Shown here in pieces: positions 44,805 to 53,095 of a stretch of 64,000 nucleotides of DNA. Position 1 is the stretch's first letter. Each line of letters opens with the position of its first letter. This DNA comes from Pedobacter antarcticus (GTDB taxonomy: Bacteria; Bacteroidota; Bacteroidia; Sphingobacteriales; Sphingobacteriaceae). The notes under the pieces are model-generated. The model did no database searches. It saw only the letters and a program-made list of their open reading frames with translations, and was not told where the DNA came from. The stretch covers positions 1-64,000 of the forward strand of contig NZ_FONS01000002.1 in the NCBI RefSeq assembly GCF_900112985.1, given 5' to 3'. The position numbers and the translations under genes were made by a program.

Positions 44805-45875
44805 CTATTTACCCCCGATAACAGGCTTCAGCAGCGCGATATAAAGGGAAATTCCTTCCTCGACTTCTGCACTGTATACATATTCGTCGGCCATATGTGA
44901 CCGTGCCGAATCACCAGGACCTATTTTCACTGAAGGGATGCTCAATAGAGCCTGATCAGAAGTTGTAGGGGAACCATAAGTAGTCCGTCCTAGCGCAATA
45001 CCAGATACAACAAAAGGATGTCCTTTATCTATAGACGAAGGTTTTAGTCGGATAGAACGCGGTGTGACTTCACAATCCACATTAGTTCTGATTATCTTCA
45101 GGACTTCTTCGTTCGTATAAGCATCCGTTACCCGGACATCCACAGTGAATGTGCAAGTTGCAGGAACTACATTATGCTGAGAACCCGCATTAATGATCGT
45201 AACTGACATTTTCAAAGGTCCGAATACCTCTGACACCTTTGAAAAACGGTAATGCCTGAACCAGTCAATAGCTTTTAAAGCTTTATAAATCGCGTTATCA
45301 CCTTCCTCTCTGGCTGCGTGCCCGGCCTTGCCTGTAACAGTACAGTCAAGTACCAGTAAACCCCTCTCGGCAATGGCAAGGTTCATTTGGGTTGGCTCAC
45401 CGACTATGCCAAACTCTAGTGGGCCAAGATCAGGAATTACACATTCCAGACCATTGTTACCCGAAATCTCTTCTTCTGAAGTTGCAGCGAGGCAGAGGTT
45501 ATAACTCAAACCGTCCTGCTCGTAAAAATATAAGAAAGTAGCTATCAGTGAAACCAGACATCCGCCAGCGTCATTACTACCCAGACCGTACAATTTACCA
45601 TCTTCCAGATCCGGGGCATATGGATCCCTGGTATAGCCGGAGTTAGGTTTAACAGTATCGTGGTGGGAATTTAAAAGGACCGTTGGCTTAGCCGGATCAT
45701 AAAATTTATTATAGGCCCAGACATTGTTCAGTTTACGATGAACGGGCACCCCGCGCTCCTGAAGGAACTGTGCGATCACTTCCGCTGTCTGGTCTTCTTC
45801 TTTACTGAAGGAAGGAATGCTGATTAATTTTGTCAGCAAGGCTAAACTATCCTCTTGCAGTTTTTCTATTGTCAT
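44805..45875 (-). CDS. argE: N-acylornithine deacylase, M20 family (ArgE-like)
   Basis: In this pathway the enzyme removes the acyl group after carbamoylation (N-acylcitrulline to citrulline) or from N-acylornithine. The 356-residue M20 metallohydrolase has the zinc motif NSHHDTVKPN (H71, D73), GLGSNDAGG, catalytic and ligand acids in ATSEEEISG, EPTQMNLAIAERG, and the dimerisation domain insert. The start codon overlaps the proC stop codon by one base (TAATG), so translation is coupled. Acetyl versus succinyl preference is not readable from the sequence. Confidence 0.9.
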   Translation of the reverse strand: MTIEKLQEDSLALLTKLISIPSFSKEEDQTAEVIAQFLQERGVPVHRKLNNVWAYNKFYDPAKPTVLLNSHHDTVKPNSGYTRDPYAPDLEDGKLYGLGSNDAGGCLVSLIATFLYFYEQDGLSYNLCLAATSEEEISGNNGLECVIPDLGPLEFGIVGEPTQMNLAIAERGLLVLDCTVTGKAGHAAREEGDNAIYKALKAIDWFRHYRFSKVSEVFGPLKMSVTIINAGSQHNVVPATCTFTVDVRVTDAYTNEEVLKIIRTNVDCEVTPRSIRLKPSSIDKGHPFVVSGIALGRTTYGSPTTSDQALLSIPSVKIGPGDSARSHMADEYVYSAEVEEGISLYIALLKPVIGGK

Positions 45876-46693
45876 TATTCTTTGGTATATAATGCCCCGG
45901 CTTTTAAAGCCGAAAGCTTGATGCCTTTGATCAGGGAGGAACTAAATCCATTATGTTCCATCTCGTTTAAACCCGCGATGGTACACCCTTTAGGCGAAGT
46001 AACTTTATCAATTTCCTGCTCCGGATGTGATTTCATCTGCAATAATAAATCTGCAGCACCCTTTGCAGTTTGCACGGCCATTTTCAGGGCTTCGTCAGCA
46101 TGAAAACCTATTTCTACACCACCCTGCGAAGCCGCTCGGATAGCTCTAAGAAAGAAGGCGGTACCACAGGCACATAATGCTGTAGCAGCAGTCATCAGGT
46201 CTTCATTAATTTTAACAACAGCACCAACCGTTTCGAACATCCGGCAAACCTCCTCCACATGTTCTGCTGCAGCATTATCTGTAGCCACACAAGTCATAGA
46301 CTGACCAATTGCAATAGCCGTGTTGGGCATTGCCCGGATCACTTCCAGTTCCGGATAAGATTTAGAACGGATATCTGCACAGCTCACTCCCGATGCCACC
46401 GAGATAAAGACCTGCTTTGCAGGAACAGTAGCCGGTTTAATCTGTTCCATTAATTGATTCAATTGCTGGGGAAGTACCGCCAGTACCACAATATCCGAAG
46501 CGGCCACAGCAGCAGCGTTATCGGCATCCACGCCATAACCCAGTGCAGCAAATTCCGCAAGGTTTGCAATGTTTCTTCTAGTTAAGATCAATTGTTCCGG
46601 TTTTGCATACCCGGCTTTCACCAGACCTTTAGCCAGTGACAGACCTATATTTCCGCTGCCAAGTATGGCTATTTTACCCGTAAACTGTTTCAT
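45875..46693 (-). CDS. proC: Pyrroline-5-carboxylate reductase
   Basis: Reduces pyrroline-5-carboxylate to proline with NAD(P)H. The 272-residue protein has the Rossmann motif AILGSGNIGLSLAKGL, IRAMPNTAIAIGQSMTC and the C-terminal signature DKVTSPKGCTIAGLNEME. Placement between argB and argE inside the arginine operon (7 bases from argB, overlapping argE) links proline and arginine supply. A proC in an arginine locus is, as I recall, also found in Bacteroides. Confidence 0.95.
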   Translation of the reverse strand: MKQFTGKIAILGSGNIGLSLAKGLVKAGYAKPEQLILTRRNIANLAEFAALGYGVDADNAAAVAASDIVVLAVLPQQLNQLMEQIKPATVPAKQVFISVASGVSCADIRSKSYPELEVIRAMPNTAIAIGQSMTCVATDNAAAEHVEEVCRMFETVGAVVKINEDLMTAATALCACGTAFFLRAIRAASQGGVEIGFHADEALKMAVQTAKGAADLLLQMKSHPEQEIDKVTSPKGCTIAGLNEMEHNGFSSSLIKGIKLSALKAGALYTKE

Positions 46694-46699
46694 AAGACG

Positions 46700-47488
46700 C
46701 TATGCTGTTAATTCTGTACCGAAACCATTTGTATCAATCAAAGGAAGGTCATCTGCCTGTCCGATATAAACGGCGCGGACTCCCTTCCTGATCGCCTCAA
46801 AAGCGTTAAACAATTTAGGAATCATGCCACCGGAAACCACACCATCAGCCTTTAAAGCTTCAAAAGAAGTACTGCTGATCTGCCTTACCACTGAATCATC
46901 GTCATCTACATCACGCAGCACACCTTTCTTTTCGAAACAATAAACCAGCCTGGTATCATAAATACCTGACATGGCTACAGCCACCGCTGATGCGATTGTA
47001 TCTGCATTTGTATTCAGCAGCTGTGTCTGTCCGTCATGCGTAATAGCACAAAGAACAGGAACCAGTCCACTTTCCAGTAAACTCTGCAAAGTTTTAGTAT
47101 TTACCGAGTTCTCGTTCAGGTCCCCGACAAAACCATAATCAACGGTAGAGACGGGCCTTTTCACCGCAGAAATCACATTACCATCTGCGCCGCTCAGACC
47201 AATTGCATTACAACTTTTTGCCTGGAGCTGCGCAACCATATTTTTATTGATCAGCCCGGCATAGACCATTGTCACAACCCTTAAAGTTTCAATATCGGTT
47301 ATTCTTCTGCCGTCAACCATTTTAGGTTCAATCCCCAGGCTTTTGCCCAGTTCAGAAGCAATTTTACCACCACCATGCACCAGGATCTTGTCTCCTGGCA
47401 GCGCATGGAAATCCAGCAGGAACTGATGAAGTTTCTCGGAATGATCAATAATATTACCGCCTATTTTAATAATGGTTAACTGTTTCAT
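46700..47488 (-). CDS. argB: N-acylglutamate kinase
   Basis: Phosphorylates the gamma-carboxyl of N-acetyl- (or N-succinyl-) glutamate. The 262-residue amino acid kinase has IIKIGGNIID, the glycine loop LVHGGGKIASELG, GRRITDIETL and a C-terminal GGMIPKLFNAFEAIRKGV. An in-frame extension to 47563 overlaps the ArgF' gene and does not match the family; ATG 47488 starts directly at MKQLTIIKIGG. The arginine-sensing N-terminal helix of inhibitable kinases is lacking, so feedback control by arginine may lie elsewhere. Confidence 0.94.
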   Translation of the reverse strand: MKQLTIIKIGGNIIDHSEKLHQFLLDFHALPGDKILVHGGGKIASELGKSLGIEPKMVDGRRITDIETLRVVTMVYAGLINKNMVAQLQAKSCNAIGLSGADGNVISAVKRPVSTVDYGFVGDLNENSVNTKTLQSLLESGLVPVLCAITHDGQTQLLNTNADTIASAVAVAMSGIYDTRLVYCFEKKGVLRDVDDDDSVVRQISSTSFEALKADGVVSGGMIPKLFNAFEAIRKGVRAVYIGQADDLPLIDTNGFGTELTA

Positions 47489-47514
47489 GAGCTGTAAACT
47501 ATTTGGGAATCGTT

Positions 47515-48480
47515 CTAAGATAAGTTTTCCAGCAGACCTTTCAAAACCGCCTGAGCAGCCCATAAACGGTTACCCGCTTCCTGAATCACCAGGCTGTTCG
47601 GACCATCCAGAACCTCACTGCTCAACTCCAGGTCTCTGCGGACCGGTAAACAGTGCATTACCCTGGCATTGTTCGTCCCCTTAAGCTTATCACCGGTAAG
47701 CATCCAACCTTCCGGGAAAGGAAGAATTTTACCGTAATCAGCAAAACTTGACCAATTCTTTACATAGATGTAATCGGCACCTTCCAGTGCTGCATCCAGA
47801 TCATGACTGATTGTCGCTCCCGGAGTGAAATCTTCCGATAACTCGTAACCAGCAGGCTGTACAACTGTAAAATCAACGAGCCCGTCCTGCTGAGCCCGGC
47901 ACATCCATTCCGAAAAAGAATTCGGAACTGCTTGCGGCAACGCTTTCACATGAGGCGCCCAGGCTAAAACGACCTTAGGCCTGCCTTCGCCCTTCCAGGT
48001 TTCCTGAATAGTAACCAGGTCGGCCAGACTTTGCAGCGGGTGCCGCGTGGCACTTTCCAGACTCACAACCGGAACTCCGCAATAGCTTATAAATTTGTTA
48101 AAGAAATCTTCGTTATAATCCTCGTCTCGGTCTTGAAGTTTAGGAAAAGAACGCAGGCCCAGGATATCACAATATTGTCCCATCACAGCCGCCGCTTCGC
48201 GGATATGCTCAACAGTACTGCCATTCATAACCACACCATCTGCTGTTTCCAGCGCCCAGCCCTCTTTATCCATATTCATAACCATCACACTCATCCCTAA
48301 GTTAATGGCCGCTTTCTGCGTACTCAGACGGGTACGCAGACTTGGGTTCAGAAAAACCAGGCCTATCGTTTTATGTTTCCCCAGGTGTTCCTGACTATAA
48401 GGGTTCTGTTTTAAGGTTAACGCATCATTTACTAACTGGCTGATGTCTTTAACATCATTTACTGAAGTGAATTGGTTCAT
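47515..48480 (-). CDS. argF': N-acylornithine carbamoyltransferase (ArgF')
   Basis: Transfers a carbamoyl group to an N-acylated ornithine rather than free ornithine. The 321-residue protein has SLRTR (47-51) of the carbamoyl phosphate site, ATRHPLQSLADL and HCLPVRRD. The loop that fixes the acyl group reads VVMNGSTVEHIREA, with Val90 where, as I align it from memory, Xanthomonas acetylornithine enzyme has Glu92 and Bacteroides fragilis succinylornithine enzyme has Pro90. That favours the succinyl form. Its start overlaps the argD stop by 4 bases. Confidence 0.92.
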   Translation of the reverse strand: MNQFTSVNDVKDISQLVNDALTLKQNPYSQEHLGKHKTIGLVFLNPSLRTRLSTQKAAINLGMSVMVMNMDKEGWALETADGVVMNGSTVEHIREAAAVMGQYCDILGLRSFPKLQDRDEDYNEDFFNKFISYCGVPVVSLESATRHPLQSLADLVTIQETWKGEGRPKVVLAWAPHVKALPQAVPNSFSEWMCRAQQDGLVDFTVVQPAGYELSEDFTPGATISHDLDAALEGADYIYVKNWSSFADYGKILPFPEGWMLTGDKLKGTNNARVMHCLPVRRDLELSSEVLDGPNSLVIQEAGNRLWAAQAVLKGLLENLS

Positions 48481-49610
48481 CCTTTTATAGCGATTTTAAA
48501 TTTGTCTAAAAACTGATCTGCCTGTGCTTTGCTCAGGTTTAATGCCGGCAATAATCTGATTACATTAGGTTTTGCCTCTCCGGTAAAAATATGGTGCTGA
48601 AAAAGCAGGTTCTTTTTAACCTGTGAAAGTTCCGCCGGCAGATCGATACCGATCATCAGTCCACGACCTCTTACTTCCTTTACACCTTCAATTTTGCGCA
48701 GCTCCTGAATCAGATACTCTCCGATTTCCGCAGCATTCTCCATTAGATTATCCTGCTCCATAATTTCAAGAACAGACAGTGCTGCAGCACAAGCCAGATG
48801 ATTACCACCGAATGTCGTACCCAGCATACCGTGCCAAGGCTTAAATTTCGGAGCAATAGAAATTCCTGCAACCGGGAAACCATTTCCCATCCCTTTGGCC
48901 ATCGTATAAATATCTGCCTGAACACCAGCGTAATCATGCGAATAGAACAAGCCCGTTCTGCCATAACCACACTGAACGCTGTCTGCAATGTAAACGGCAT
49001 TATACTGATCACAAAGTGAGCGAATTAACTGAAGGAAAGATTTACTGGCTTCCTGAATACCACCAACACCCTGGATTCCTTCAATAATTACAGCAGCAAC
49101 ATCTTGTCCATTTTGGTTAAAATACTCCTTTAGAGCCTCTTCATCATTGAAAGGAAGAAAATCGATATTGGTAGTCTCATTAACCGGTGCAATTATTTTG
49201 GGGTTATCAGTCGCCGAAACGGCAAGTGATGTACGGCCGTGGAAAGCACCTTTAAAAGCGACAATCTTTTTTCTGCCGTTATAGAAGGATGCTAACTTTA
49301 AAGCATTTTCATTGGCTTCGGCACCAGAATTACATAAAAACAGCTGATAATCCGTTTTACCGGAAACCTGTCCCAATTTTTCGGAGAGCTGAACCTGCAG
49401 CGGAATTTTAACAGAATTACTGTAAAACCCAACCTTAGCCAGCTGCTCGGTTAGACGTTTAACATAATGCGGATGCGTGTGTCCGATAGAGATCACCGCG
49501 TGTCCGCCATACAGATCAAGATATTCCTGACCTTTTTCATCCCAGACAGTACTGCCTGAGGCTTTAACAATTTCTATATCATTTAATGGATATACGTCGA
49601 ATAAGTTCAT
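48477..49610 (-). CDS. argD: N-acylornithine aminotransferase
   Basis: Class III PLP aminotransferase converting N-acylglutamate semialdehyde to N-acylornithine. The 377-residue protein has YLDLYGGHAVISIGHTHP, FLCNSGAEANENALKLA, GAFHGRTSLAVSATDN, DSVQCGYGRTG and the PLP lysine in YTMAKGMGNGFPVAG, then GTTFGGNHLAC. It overlaps argF' by 4 bases (ATGA), so the two are translationally coupled. Confidence 0.95.
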   Translation of the reverse strand: MNLFDVYPLNDIEIVKASGSTVWDEKGQEYLDLYGGHAVISIGHTHPHYVKRLTEQLAKVGFYSNSVKIPLQVQLSEKLGQVSGKTDYQLFLCNSGAEANENALKLASFYNGRKKIVAFKGAFHGRTSLAVSATDNPKIIAPVNETTNIDFLPFNDEEALKEYFNQNGQDVAAVIIEGIQGVGGIQEASKSFLQLIRSLCDQYNAVYIADSVQCGYGRTGLFYSHDYAGVQADIYTMAKGMGNGFPVAGISIAPKFKPWHGMLGTTFGGNHLACAAALSVLEIMEQDNLMENAAEIGEYLIQELRKIEGVKEVRGRGLMIGIDLPAELSQVKKNLLFQHHIFTGEAKPNVIRLLPALNLSKAQADQFLDKFKIAIKG

Positions 49611-49686
49611 CTTGTTTTGGTTTTGGTCCGGACAAAGCCCGGAATAAATAAATAATCGGATAATTGCTCAGAATTAGCGGCTATGC

Positions 49687-50658
49687 TTAAAAAGCAGAGC
49701 CTTTAAGCCGTAGCCCTTGCTTTTCCTCCAAACCAAACAATAGATTCATATTCTGCACAGCCTGCCCGCTTGCACCCTTTAACAGATTATCAATAATACT
49801 GATGATCAATAACTTGTCACCATGTTTTTCCACGTGCACCAGGCATTTATTGGTGTTAACCACCTGTTTCAGGTCAATATTTTTTACACTTACATGCGTA
49901 AACGGATGCGCCGCATAATAGTCGGTATAAAGTTTTTCCACTTCTTCGGCGGACAAATCACTATCCATATAAACAGCTGCCAGAATACCTCTCGTGAAGT
50001 CACCACGCTGCGGAATAAAATCCATAGCGGCCTTAAAAGCCGGGTCCAGCTGTTGCAGACTCTCACCGATCTCATTCAGATGCTGATGTTCGAATGCTTT
50101 ATAAACAGAAAGATTATTATTACGCCAGCTGAAATGTGATGTGGCAGAAAGACTTTGTCCAGCACCCGTAGAACCCGTTGTCGCGTTGATGTGGATATCA
50201 TTTTTTAGCTGTCCGCTGGCTGCAAGAGGTAATAATGCTAACTGTATGCAGGTCGCAAAACAGCCTGGGTTAGCAATAAAAGAAGCTTGCTGAATACGTT
50301 CCCTGTTTAGTTCAGGCAAACCATATACCCAGCTATTCCCTGCCGAAGCATGTAATCTGAAATCCTGGCTCAGGTCAATGATTTTAATTCCTGCAGCAAT
50401 TGGATTTGCATCCAGGAATTTTTTGGCGTCCCCGTGTCCAACACACAGGAATAAAACATCAATCGCATCGGATAGTTCAGCACTGAAGCGAAGGTCTGTA
50501 TCCCCTAAAAGGTCTGTATGGACATCAGAAATGAGATTTCCCGCATTACTGTTACTATGTACAAAGGCAATTTCCACGCCATCGTGGTTCAGGAGCAGAC
50601 GCAGCATTTCACCACCTGTATAACCTGCTCCTCCTACAATTCCTGCTTTAATCTTCAT
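49687..50658 (-). CDS. argC: N-acyl-gamma-glutamyl-phosphate reductase
   Basis: NADPH-dependent reduction of the acyl phosphate made by ArgB. The 323-residue protein opens with IVGGAGYTGGEMLRLLLNH and has the catalytic cysteine C133 in IANPGCFATCIQLALLPL, followed by TGSTGAGQSLSATSHFSWR. The start overlaps the end of argG by 11 bases. A gap of 76 bases separates it from argD. Confidence 0.95.
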   Translation of the reverse strand: MKIKAGIVGGAGYTGGEMLRLLLNHDGVEIAFVHSNSNAGNLISDVHTDLLGDTDLRFSAELSDAIDVLFLCVGHGDAKKFLDANPIAAGIKIIDLSQDFRLHASAGNSWVYGLPELNRERIQQASFIANPGCFATCIQLALLPLAASGQLKNDIHINATTGSTGAGQSLSATSHFSWRNNNLSVYKAFEHQHLNEIGESLQQLDPAFKAAMDFIPQRGDFTRGILAAVYMDSDLSAEEVEKLYTDYYAAHPFTHVSVKNIDLKQVVNTNKCLVHVEKHGDKLLIISIIDNLLKGASGQAVQNMNLLFGLEEKQGLRLKGSAF

Positions 50659-51841
50659 TGCCGTTCACTTTATGCCAGATCATTACCTGGTTACCAAATA
50701 TTTTAGAGAATCCTTTCACGTCTTCACCGCTCCAGGCATTATTCATTTCACCATAGCTGCCGAATTTGTTACTCATCAGATCATGTGCAGATTCGATACC
50801 TATTACCTGGAAACGATAAGGCAATAATTCAACAAATACTTTTCCGCTAACCATTTTCTGCGTATCGGCTAGAAAAGCTTCAATATTACGCATGATCGGA
50901 TCATGGAACTGGCCTTCATGAAGGTAGTTACCATAGAAAGAAGACAATTGCTCCTTCCAGCTCAGCTGCCATTTGGTTAATGTATGTTTTTCCAGTGTGT
51001 GGTGTGCTTTGATAATTACCATTGGTGCGGCAGCTTCAAAACCTACACGCCCTTTAATCCCGATAATCGTATCTCCAACGTGAATATCACGGCCAATACC
51101 GTAAGGTTGCGCAATAGCTTGTAATTGCTGAATAGCAGTTACAGGATCTAATTTTTCACCATCAAGACCAACAAGCTCACCTTTTTCAAAAGTCAGTTCA
51201 ATTTTACGGCTTTCAGTTTCAGTAACCTGGGTAGGCCATGCCTCTTCAGGAAGTGTTTGATGGGAAGTCAGCGTTTCCTGTCCGCCTACTGAGGTACCCC
51301 AAAGACCTTTATTGATTGAGTATCTCGCTTTTTCGGCACTGTAAACCACGCCATGTGATTGTAAATATTCAATTTCAGCTTCACGGGATAATTTCAAGTC
51401 CCTGATCGGCGTAATAATTTCTACACCCGGAATAATAATATTAAAGATCATGTCAAATCTTACCTGATCATTACCAGCACCGGTACTGCCATGCGCTACA
51501 TAGTCAGCGCCAATTTTCTTTACATAATTGGCGATGGCCGTTGCCTGACTTACACGTTCAGCACTTACAGATAATGGATAAGTAGCATTTTTAAGCACAT
51601 TACCGAAAATCAAATATTTGATACACCCTTCGTAATAATGTGTAGTTTCATCTACGACTGCATGAGAAGCCACGCCAAGTGCATATGCCCGTTTCTCAAT
51701 CTCCTGCAATTCTTCGTTAGAAAAACCACCCGTATTTACAATCACGGAATGCACTTCCAAACCTCTGTCCTGCGCTAAATGAATACAGCAAAATGACGTA
51801 TCTAAACCTCCGCTAAAAGCTAAAACTACTTTCTTTTTCAT
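50648..51841 (-). CDS. argG: Argininosuccinate synthase
   Basis: Joins citrulline and aspartate using ATP. The 397-residue protein has the PP-loop AFSGGLDTS (8-16), GSTGAGNDQVRFD and INKGLWGTSVGG. It follows the acyltransferase gene by 133 bases and overlaps argC by 11. Upstream spacing leaves room for an internal promoter but none was recognised. Confidence 0.97.
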   Translation of the reverse strand: MKKKVVLAFSGGLDTSFCCIHLAQDRGLEVHSVIVNTGGFSNEELQEIEKRAYALGVASHAVVDETTHYYEGCIKYLIFGNVLKNATYPLSVSAERVSQATAIANYVKKIGADYVAHGSTGAGNDQVRFDMIFNIIIPGVEIITPIRDLKLSREAEIEYLQSHGVVYSAEKARYSINKGLWGTSVGGQETLTSHQTLPEEAWPTQVTETESRKIELTFEKGELVGLDGEKLDPVTAIQQLQAIAQPYGIGRDIHVGDTIIGIKGRVGFEAAAPMVIIKAHHTLEKHTLTKWQLSWKEQLSSFYGNYLHEGQFHDPIMRNIEAFLADTQKMVSGKVFVELLPYRFQVIGIESAHDLMSNKFGSYGEMNNAWSGEDVKGFSKIFGNQVMIWHKVNGNED

Positions 51842-51974
51842 CGTTCTTTTATTTTTTGATTAGGTGCTGAAACCCGAAAGGCTCCATTGTTCTTTTATTT
51901 ATTAAACTACTTTGTTTCTTTTAAACGCTTAAGCTAAAGCCTTCGTTTAAAAATATCCCTTAAAGCTCTTCTTC

Positions 51975-52682
51975 TTATCTTGCAAAAATCGACGACAAAA
52001 AAGACACAGACTTATTTTCGTTACTGCCATCCTGAGATTTCGGCTGTAATACCAGTCTTTGCTTAATGCGCATAAAACGCTCATAAAGCTTCGGCTTACG
52101 CTGCAGCTCTTCCGCAAATTTCTTGGCGACATCATGTTTTTGCTTGGCAGGATCGTAGAGCATAGCCGTGCACATGCAATTTTTGCGCTCCTTACTTTTC
52201 AGGATCTCAAAATTTACACAGCTCTGGCAGCCCTTCCAGAAATCCTCATCCTGAGTCAGTTCCGAATAAGTAACGGGTTCATAGCCCAGATCAGAATTGA
52301 TCTTCATGACAGCAAGACCAGTGGTCAGGCCAAATATCTTAGCTTTAGGATAGTTCAGGCGGGAGAGTTCAAAGATTTTCTCTTTGATCATATGGGCCAG
52401 CCCGACTTTTCTGTATTTTGGACTCACAACCAGGCCGGAGTTCGCAACGAACTGACCATGACTCCAGGTCTCAATATAACAGAATCCAGCCCATGAGCCA
52501 TCTTTATTAAAGGCTATTACGGACTTGCCCTCAGCCATTTTGCCAGCGACATAATCAGGGGATCTTTTAGCGATACCTGTACCGCGTGCTTTAGCTGATT
52601 CGGCCATCTCCAGGCAGATTTCTTCAGCGAAAACACGATGTTCAGGAAGTGCAACCTGCACTACAAAATCGTTTATATTCAT
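51975..52682 (-). CDS. GNAT acyltransferase at the head of the arginine operon, probable N-acylglutamate synthase
   Basis: A 235-residue GNAT protein that opens the operon, where argA would be expected; no argA or argJ is in the window. Acyl-CoA-binding strands run through GLVVSPKYRKVGLAHMIKEK (83-100). The C-terminal part has C152-x2-C155-x13-C169-x-C171 (GCQSC and NCMC), a cluster that could bind metal. I recall that the gene in this place in Bacteroides thetaiotaomicron was linked to N-acylglutamate, probably succinylglutamate, synthesis. That function here is inference from position. Confidence 0.75.
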   Translation of the reverse strand: MNINDFVVQVALPEHRVFAEEICLEMAESAKARGTGIAKRSPDYVAGKMAEGKSVIAFNKDGSWAGFCYIETWSHGQFVANSGLVVSPKYRKVGLAHMIKEKIFELSRLNYPKAKIFGLTTGLAVMKINSDLGYEPVTYSELTQDEDFWKGCQSCVNFEILKSKERKNCMCTAMLYDPAKQKHDVAKKFAEELQRKPKLYERFMRIKQRLVLQPKSQDGSNENKSVSFLSSIFAR

Positions 52683-53021
52683 TAAAGGTTAACGAAAAAA
52701 TAAGTGTGTAAATTAATTGTTTTTTAAGAGGCAATCCTCTAAGACGGAGTAAAGAAATACTCACATGCGGGGTGTATAATTCTGCCGGCTGGTTGTTACA
52801 TAGATGACAGGCTGCAAACGTTCAATATACAAACTTCGCGCAGCAATATTCTTTGCTGTTACGATGCTAAGTTTATGTGAAGTATGCATTGTCATTTTCT
52901 GTATAAAATCCCGCTTTAGATTATTAATTTGTAAAGGTTTAAATAAATATTGAGTTGTGCAATACGTGTTTTAATTTTTTGACATTCAAACTATCCTTAT
53001 CCGCCTGCTGCTCAACGGATA
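52683..53021 (-). other. Long leader of the arginine operon
   Basis: Between the predicted promoter (53022-53051) and the acyltransferase start (52682) lie about 330 untranslated bases, unusually long for this organism, whose other leaders here are 20 to 60 bases. Contents: a 44-codon reading frame, a short hairpin with AGAGG and CCTCT arms (52727-52740) near the start codon, and no intrinsic terminator that I can see. No known riboswitch class was recognised. Confidence 0.5.
52761..52895 (-). CDS. Possible 44-residue leader peptide of the arginine operon
   Basis: A short frame in the leader, from ATG at 52895 (after A-rich ACAGAAA) to TGA at 52761. The product starts MTMHTSHKLSIVTAKN and ends TTSRQNYTPRM, with a second ATG at codon 3. 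It contains four arginines, encoded by CGA, CGT, CGG and CGC, spread over codons 20 to 43 rather than in a run. Whether it is translated and whether it senses arginine are unknown; no homolog can be recalled with certainty. Confidence 0.4.
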   Translation of the reverse strand: MTMHTSHKLSIVTAKNIAARSLYIERLQPVIYVTTSRQNYTPRM

Positions 53022-53051
53022 CAAAAGTATGTTTTATTTGAAAAATGCAAC
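53022..53051 (-). promoter_or_regulatory. Promoter of the arginine operon
   Basis: Minus strand GTTG (53048-53051), 18 bases, TACTTTTG (53022-53029). The -7 is perfect and identical to that of the tRNA-Ser and rRNA-type promoters in this window; the -33 has one mismatch. It is about 340 bases upstream of the first structural gene. Confidence 0.6.
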
Positions 53052-53095
53052 TAAAAACAGGTTAATTTTATGTTATTTTTTTTCATTTCTTTCAA

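Noticed and set aside
52727..52740. Arginine-operon attenuator terminator
   Set aside because: The hairpin has only a five-base stem and is followed by A rather than T on the transcribed strand, so it does not look like an intrinsic terminator.
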